Origin: Streptomyces sp. NBC_00224
GTDB taxonomy: Bacteria; Actinomycetota; Actinomycetes; Streptomycetales; Streptomycetaceae
Direction of reading: 5' to 3'
DNA length: 64,000 nt
Assembly: GCF_041435195.1 (NCBI RefSeq)
Contig: NZ_CP108106.1
Coordinates: forward strand, 62,001-126,000
Under the pieces are notes generated by a model, which searched no databases, had not been told where the DNA came from, and saw nothing but the letters and a program-made list of their open reading frames with translations. The position numbers were made by a program, and so were the translations under genes. Positions 61,191 to 64,000 of this stretch are shown here, in pieces (position 1 is the stretch's first letter; the number at the start of each line of letters is the position of its first letter).

Positions 61191-61490
61191 GAACCGCGAA
61201 TCCGCACTTTCCGCTCGCGATCCGTTTGCCGCTGTCCGTGTCTGTTCCCCGTCCGCCGTCCCTGGCCGGAGAGACCGATGTTGATCAAGGAAAGGCAATC
61301 ACCGGTCCGTGTGACAGTTACCGCAAGAGTGGATCGAACGCAAGATCACGCCCCACCGGCCCGGAATCACGGGCCCATCGCCTCTAATCGAATGTTGTGG
61401 CGACGCTTCGCTCTCGCATCACCGTTACGCATGACCCGTCGGACGAGTTTCCCGAGCACCTGTCCGTACTGATGCCCCCGGAGGAGCTCC

Positions 61491-61934
61491 ATGCGAACCC
61501 AGCCCAACATCATCGGCGTTCACCTTGTGTTCGAGCAGAACGGCCAGGTTCTCCTCCAGCATCGCGCACCGCGGTCCGCGTTCGCACCGCTGGAGTGGCA
61601 CGTGCCGGCCGGACACCTGGAAGCCGAGTCGGCCGAGGAGTGCGCCGTACGGGAGGCCGGCGAAGAGCTCGGGGTGCTTCTCGATCCCCATGACCTCCGT
61701 CTCGTCCACGTGCTCCATTACCGCGACCGCACTCAGCCCATGCCACGCCTGCAGCTGTTCTTCCGCGTCCTCGGCTACCGGGGCACCCCCAGGATCTGCG
61801 AACCCGACCGCTGCATCGCGCTGGGCTGGCACCCGTCCTCGTCGCTGCCCACCCCGCTCGTCGACTACACCGCCGTCGCCCTCACCGCCATCGCCGCCAA
61901 CCGGCCCTTCTCCGCCATGGGGTGGGGCGCATGA
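61491..61934 (+). CDS. NUDIX hydrolase 1
   Basis: A 147-residue protein starting at ATG 61491 with GGAG upstream. IIGVHLVFEQNGQVLLQHRA leads into the Nudix box GHLEAESAEECAVREAGEEL (all catalytic Glu present). Such enzymes cleave nucleoside diphosphate-linked compounds. It is coupled by ATGA to a second Nudix gene. The length is standard for single-domain members. Confidence 0.9.
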   Translation: MRTQPNIIGVHLVFEQNGQVLLQHRAPRSAFAPLEWHVPAGHLEAESAEECAVREAGEELGVLLDPHDLRLVHVLHYRDRTQPMPRLQLFFRVLGYRGTPRICEPDRCIALGWHPSSSLPTPLVDYTAVALTAIAANRPFSAMGWGA

Positions 61935-62455
61935 CCACCCACAAGCCCCAGCGTGCGCTGGTCGGATCAGCCGCCGCCTCCTTCATCCAGCGCAACGACG
62001 GGAAAGTCCTGCTCGTGCACCACGCGGGCACCGGTCACTGGGTCATGCCGGGCGGCAAGACCGATGACGGACCAGGCGGCGGGGAGACCCCGCGCCAGTG
62101 CTGCGAACGCGAAGCCCGGGAAGAGACCAGCGCTCCTGTCACGGCAGGCAGGCTTTTGGTGGTGCAGTGGCTACCGAGCGGCCGCAACGGCCGGTACGAG
62201 GTGAACCCGTGCGCCTGCCACCTGTTCGTCTTCGCCGCCACCATCCGCCCCCAGGACCACGCCCGCATCCGCGTACCCGACGCGGAGCTGCTCGGATGGG
62301 GCTGGTGGGATCCCACCGAGGCCCCAGCCGTGATGGACGCGACAAACACCCATCTGCTCACCGCGGCGCTCCGCGCATCGGCGGGCACCGGCCCGGCGCC
62401 GGCCTACCTCGAAGAACTGCCCCCGTACGCACCGGCGGGAGGGGACGTCGCATGA
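61931..62455 (+). CDS. NUDIX hydrolase 2
   Basis: A 174-residue protein starting at ATG 61931. FIQRNDGKVLLVHHAGTGHW, then VMPGGKTDDGPGGGETPRQC and CEREAREETSAPV, form the Nudix box (a slightly longer loop than usual; the REXXEE core is present as REAREET). It has a C-terminal helical tail. Its stop overlaps the ABC transporter start. Two tandem Nudix genes at the end of a cluster hint at an activated intermediate or a housecleaning role. Confidence 0.85.
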   Translation: MTTHKPQRALVGSAAASFIQRNDGKVLLVHHAGTGHWVMPGGKTDDGPGGGETPRQCCEREAREETSAPVTAGRLLVVQWLPSGRNGRYEVNPCACHLFVFAATIRPQDHARIRVPDAELLGWGWWDPTEAPAVMDATNTHLLTAALRASAGTGPAPAYLEELPPYAPAGGDVA

Positions 62456-64000
62456 GGCGGTGGCGCCGGCACAAGCCGGTGGAGGAGACGGTGCGGTCGG
62501 CCTCCGAGGAGACGGTGCGGTCGGCCTCCGAGGAGACGCTGTTCGGCGGGTCGCTGCGCTACGACCTCGGCTGGAACACACACGATGACGCCTTCCTTGA
62601 GCTCGGGCTGCGGGCCATGGTGATCCGGCTGCCCAAGCTGATCGCGTTGACGGTGAAGCTGGCGTGGCGGGCCGACCGCGATGCCCTGCGCCTGGTCACG
62701 GCGGCCGAGGTCGGCCGGGGCATCTGTCAGGCCGTCGGGCTGGTCGCCGTCAACCGGATCCTCGCGCATCTCCTCGCCGGCGGGACCACGGCTGAGAAGC
62801 TCACCGCCGCGAGCGGAGCGATCGGGGCAACTGCGGCCGCGGCGGGGATAGGGGCCGTGCTGCGGGCTCTGTCGACTGCCGGGACAGGGCGGCTGGAGCC
62901 GAAAGTGGAGCGGGTGGCGACCGAGCAGTATTTGGCGCACACCTCCACGGTGGAGCTGGCGGCGATCGAGGACGATGAGTTCCACCGCCTCCTCGACAGT
63001 GCCTCCTACGGGGCCGGGTCGGCGCGGCGTCTGGTCAAGTACGTGCAGAACATCGTCACGGGCTTCATGTCGCTGGCCGCTGCTGCCTCCGTCCTCGCGG
63101 TCCTGCACCCCCTGTTGATCGTGTTGCTGGTCGCGATGACGGTGCCCAGTTCCTGGGCCGCGCTGACGGTGGCCCGCCGCCGCTACACCTCCTTCCAGAC
63201 CTGGGTCCAGCATTCGCGTGCCGGGCAGCTCATCAGCCGGCTGCTGATGTCCACCGAGGCCGCCGCCGAGATCCGCGCGCACCACATCGGCCCCTACCTG
63301 CTGCACCACTACCGGCAGATGTCGCTGGACCAGGAAGCCGAGCAGCACCGGCTTGCCCGTCTAGCCGCGCGCACCGGGCTGATCGCCGCCGCGTGGACCG
63401 GCCTGGCCACCGCGGCCGCCTACGCCACCCTCGGGGGCCTGCTGTGGAGCGGGGCGATGGCGTTGTCCGTGGGAGGAACAGCCGTCCTCGCCATCCGCAC
63501 CGGCTCCTCCAGCCTGTCCAACCTGGTCCTGCAGATCAACTACTGCCACGAGGAATCCCTGTTCGTCGCAGACCTAGACCAGCTGTGCCAGCAAGCCACC
63601 GCCCGGGCGATTCCCCTCTGCGGGCAGGCGCTGCCCGCAAAGCCTCGCGAGATCCGCTTCGAGGACGTCTCCTTCACCTACCCCGGCAAGGACAGCAAGC
63701 AGGCCCTCAACGGCGCCACCCTGACGATCCCCACCGGCAAGATCGTTGCCCTGTGCGGGGAGAACGGCAGCGGCAAGTCCACCCTGGTCAAACTCCTCGC
63801 CGGCCTCTACCAGCCCGACACTGGACGCATCTGCTGGGACGACGTCGACACCGCCACCGCCAACCGCGCCGAACTCGTCTCCCGTCTCGCCATGGTCGGA
63901 CAGGACTTCTACCGCTGGCCCTTCACCGCCGAAGTGAACATCTGCATCGGCCGCTCCACCATCCCCGTCAGCATCGAGCGGCGCGACCGAGCCGCCCGCT
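62452..64000 (+). CDS. ABC transporter, fused membrane and ATPase domains (3' truncated by window)
   Basis: Reads from ATG 62452 to the window end (516 residues seen) without a stop. After a short basic start and an eight-residue repeat, a membrane domain follows (LIALTVKLAW, VTGFMSLAAAASVLAVLHPL, ALTVARRRYTSF, LIAAAWTGLATAAAYATLGG). Then comes the ATPase: FEDVSFTYPGKDSKQALNGA, Walker A CGENGSGKST at about 434-443, and Q-loop MVGQDFYRWP near 481. The signature motif lies beyond the window. It is probably a half-size exporter for the cluster product. Confidence 0.9.
   Translation, partial: MRRWRRHKPVEETVRSASEETVRSASEETLFGGSLRYDLGWNTHDDAFLELGLRAMVIRLPKLIALTVKLAWRADRDALRLVTAAEVGRGICQAVGLVAVNRILAHLLAGGTTAEKLTAASGAIGATAAAAGIGAVLRALSTAGTGRLEPKVERVATEQYLAHTSTVELAAIEDDEFHRLLDSASYGAGSARRLVKYVQNIVTGFMSLAAAASVLAVLHPLLIVLLVAMTVPSSWAALTVARRRYTSFQTWVQHSRAGQLISRLLMSTEAAAEIRAHHIGPYLLHHYRQMSLDQEAEQHRLARLAARTGLIAAAWTGLATAAAYATLGGLLWSGAMALSVGGTAVLAIRTGSSSLSNLVLQINYCHEESLFVADLDQLCQQATARAIPLCGQALPAKPREIRFEDVSFTYPGKDSKQALNGATLTIPTGKIVALCGENGSGKSTLVKLLAGLYQPDTGRICWDDVDTATANRAELVSRLAMVGQDFYRWPFTAEVNICIGRSTIPVSIERRDRAAR
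62482..62538 (+). repeat. 24-bp tandem repeat in the ABC transporter gene
   Basis: Two perfect copies (62482-62505 and 62506-62529) and the first nine bases of a third, starting GAGGAGACGGTGCGGTCGG. Each encodes EETVRSAS, so the N terminus reads EETVRSAS twice, then EETLFGG. The in-frame length means copy number can vary without breaking the gene. Confidence 0.9.

Noticed and set aside
1..64000. CRISPR arrays, tRNA or rRNA genes
   Set aside because: No regularly spaced repeats with unique spacers and no recognisable tRNA or rRNA sequence were seen.

Overview
The window is very GC-rich, uses GTG and TTG starts freely and packs genes with ATGA/GTGA overlaps. It carries typical streptomycete families: XRE regulators with a DUF5753-like domain, a DUF574-type methyltransferase, an Lsr2-like tail, HTH-TPR regulators, PucR-like regulators, IS701/IS256/IS21 elements and Tat/Sec-secreted small proteins. 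A Streptomyces or close relative is the natural reading. The many transposase scraps, decayed genes and one-off accessory islands suggest a chromosome arm or a large plasmid. I saw no rRNA, tRNA or CRISPR array.

Region by region. 0-5.3 kb looks like a defence island: a phage-type zinc-finger protein, a predicted PD-(D/E)xK-fold protein (DUF6615-like), and a convergent three-gene operon of HAD-like/phosphoribosyltransferase, DprA-like and ComF-like proteins that recalls the ShosTA toxin-antitoxin pair with an extra gene. 5.8-11.6 kb is a five-gene minus-strand set (two ATP-grasp enzymes, a PLP-fold decarboxylase homologue with no Schiff-base lysine, a DUF6875-like protein and a CelD/BioF2-type acyltransferase), probably making a small molecule. 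11.9-16 kb holds a secreted SH3-like protein, a MazF/PemK-like protein and IS debris. 15.8-21.5 kb is regulatory: two PucR-like proteins flanking an XRE regulator and a DUF574 methyltransferase. 21.5-33 kb is a mixed zone of secreted proteins, decayed genes (a lipoprotein with two amber codons, LexA and integrase fragments) and small accessory genes, including an orphan colicin-type immunity protein.

33.2-43.5 kb is the most striking stretch. Three protein-isoaspartyl-methyltransferase-like (PIMT) genes each follow immediately after a tiny Asp/Gly/Pro/Asn-rich ORF, and a fourth methyltransferase survives as a 3' fragment. This layout resembles peptide-plus-PIMT RiPP systems (imiditide-like), in which the methyltransferase turns Asp into aspartimide. 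An IS21-family element with 6-bp target duplications has landed at the start codon of an adjacent HTH-TPR regulator, separating it from the peptide cassettes.

43.7-64 kb starts with an aminoglycoside-phosphotransferase-like kinase and HTH-TPR regulators. It then becomes one long, tightly coupled plus-strand cluster: anti-sigma-type ATPase, unknown proteins, two GNAT-like proteins, an APC amino-acid permease, a glutamine-synthetase-like ligase, a TIM-barrel isomerase, two degenerate D-Ala-D-Ala-ligase-like proteins, a dioxygenase remnant, two NUDIX hydrolases and an ABC exporter cut by the window end. It reads as a biosynthetic and export cluster for an amino-acid-derived metabolite of unknown structure.
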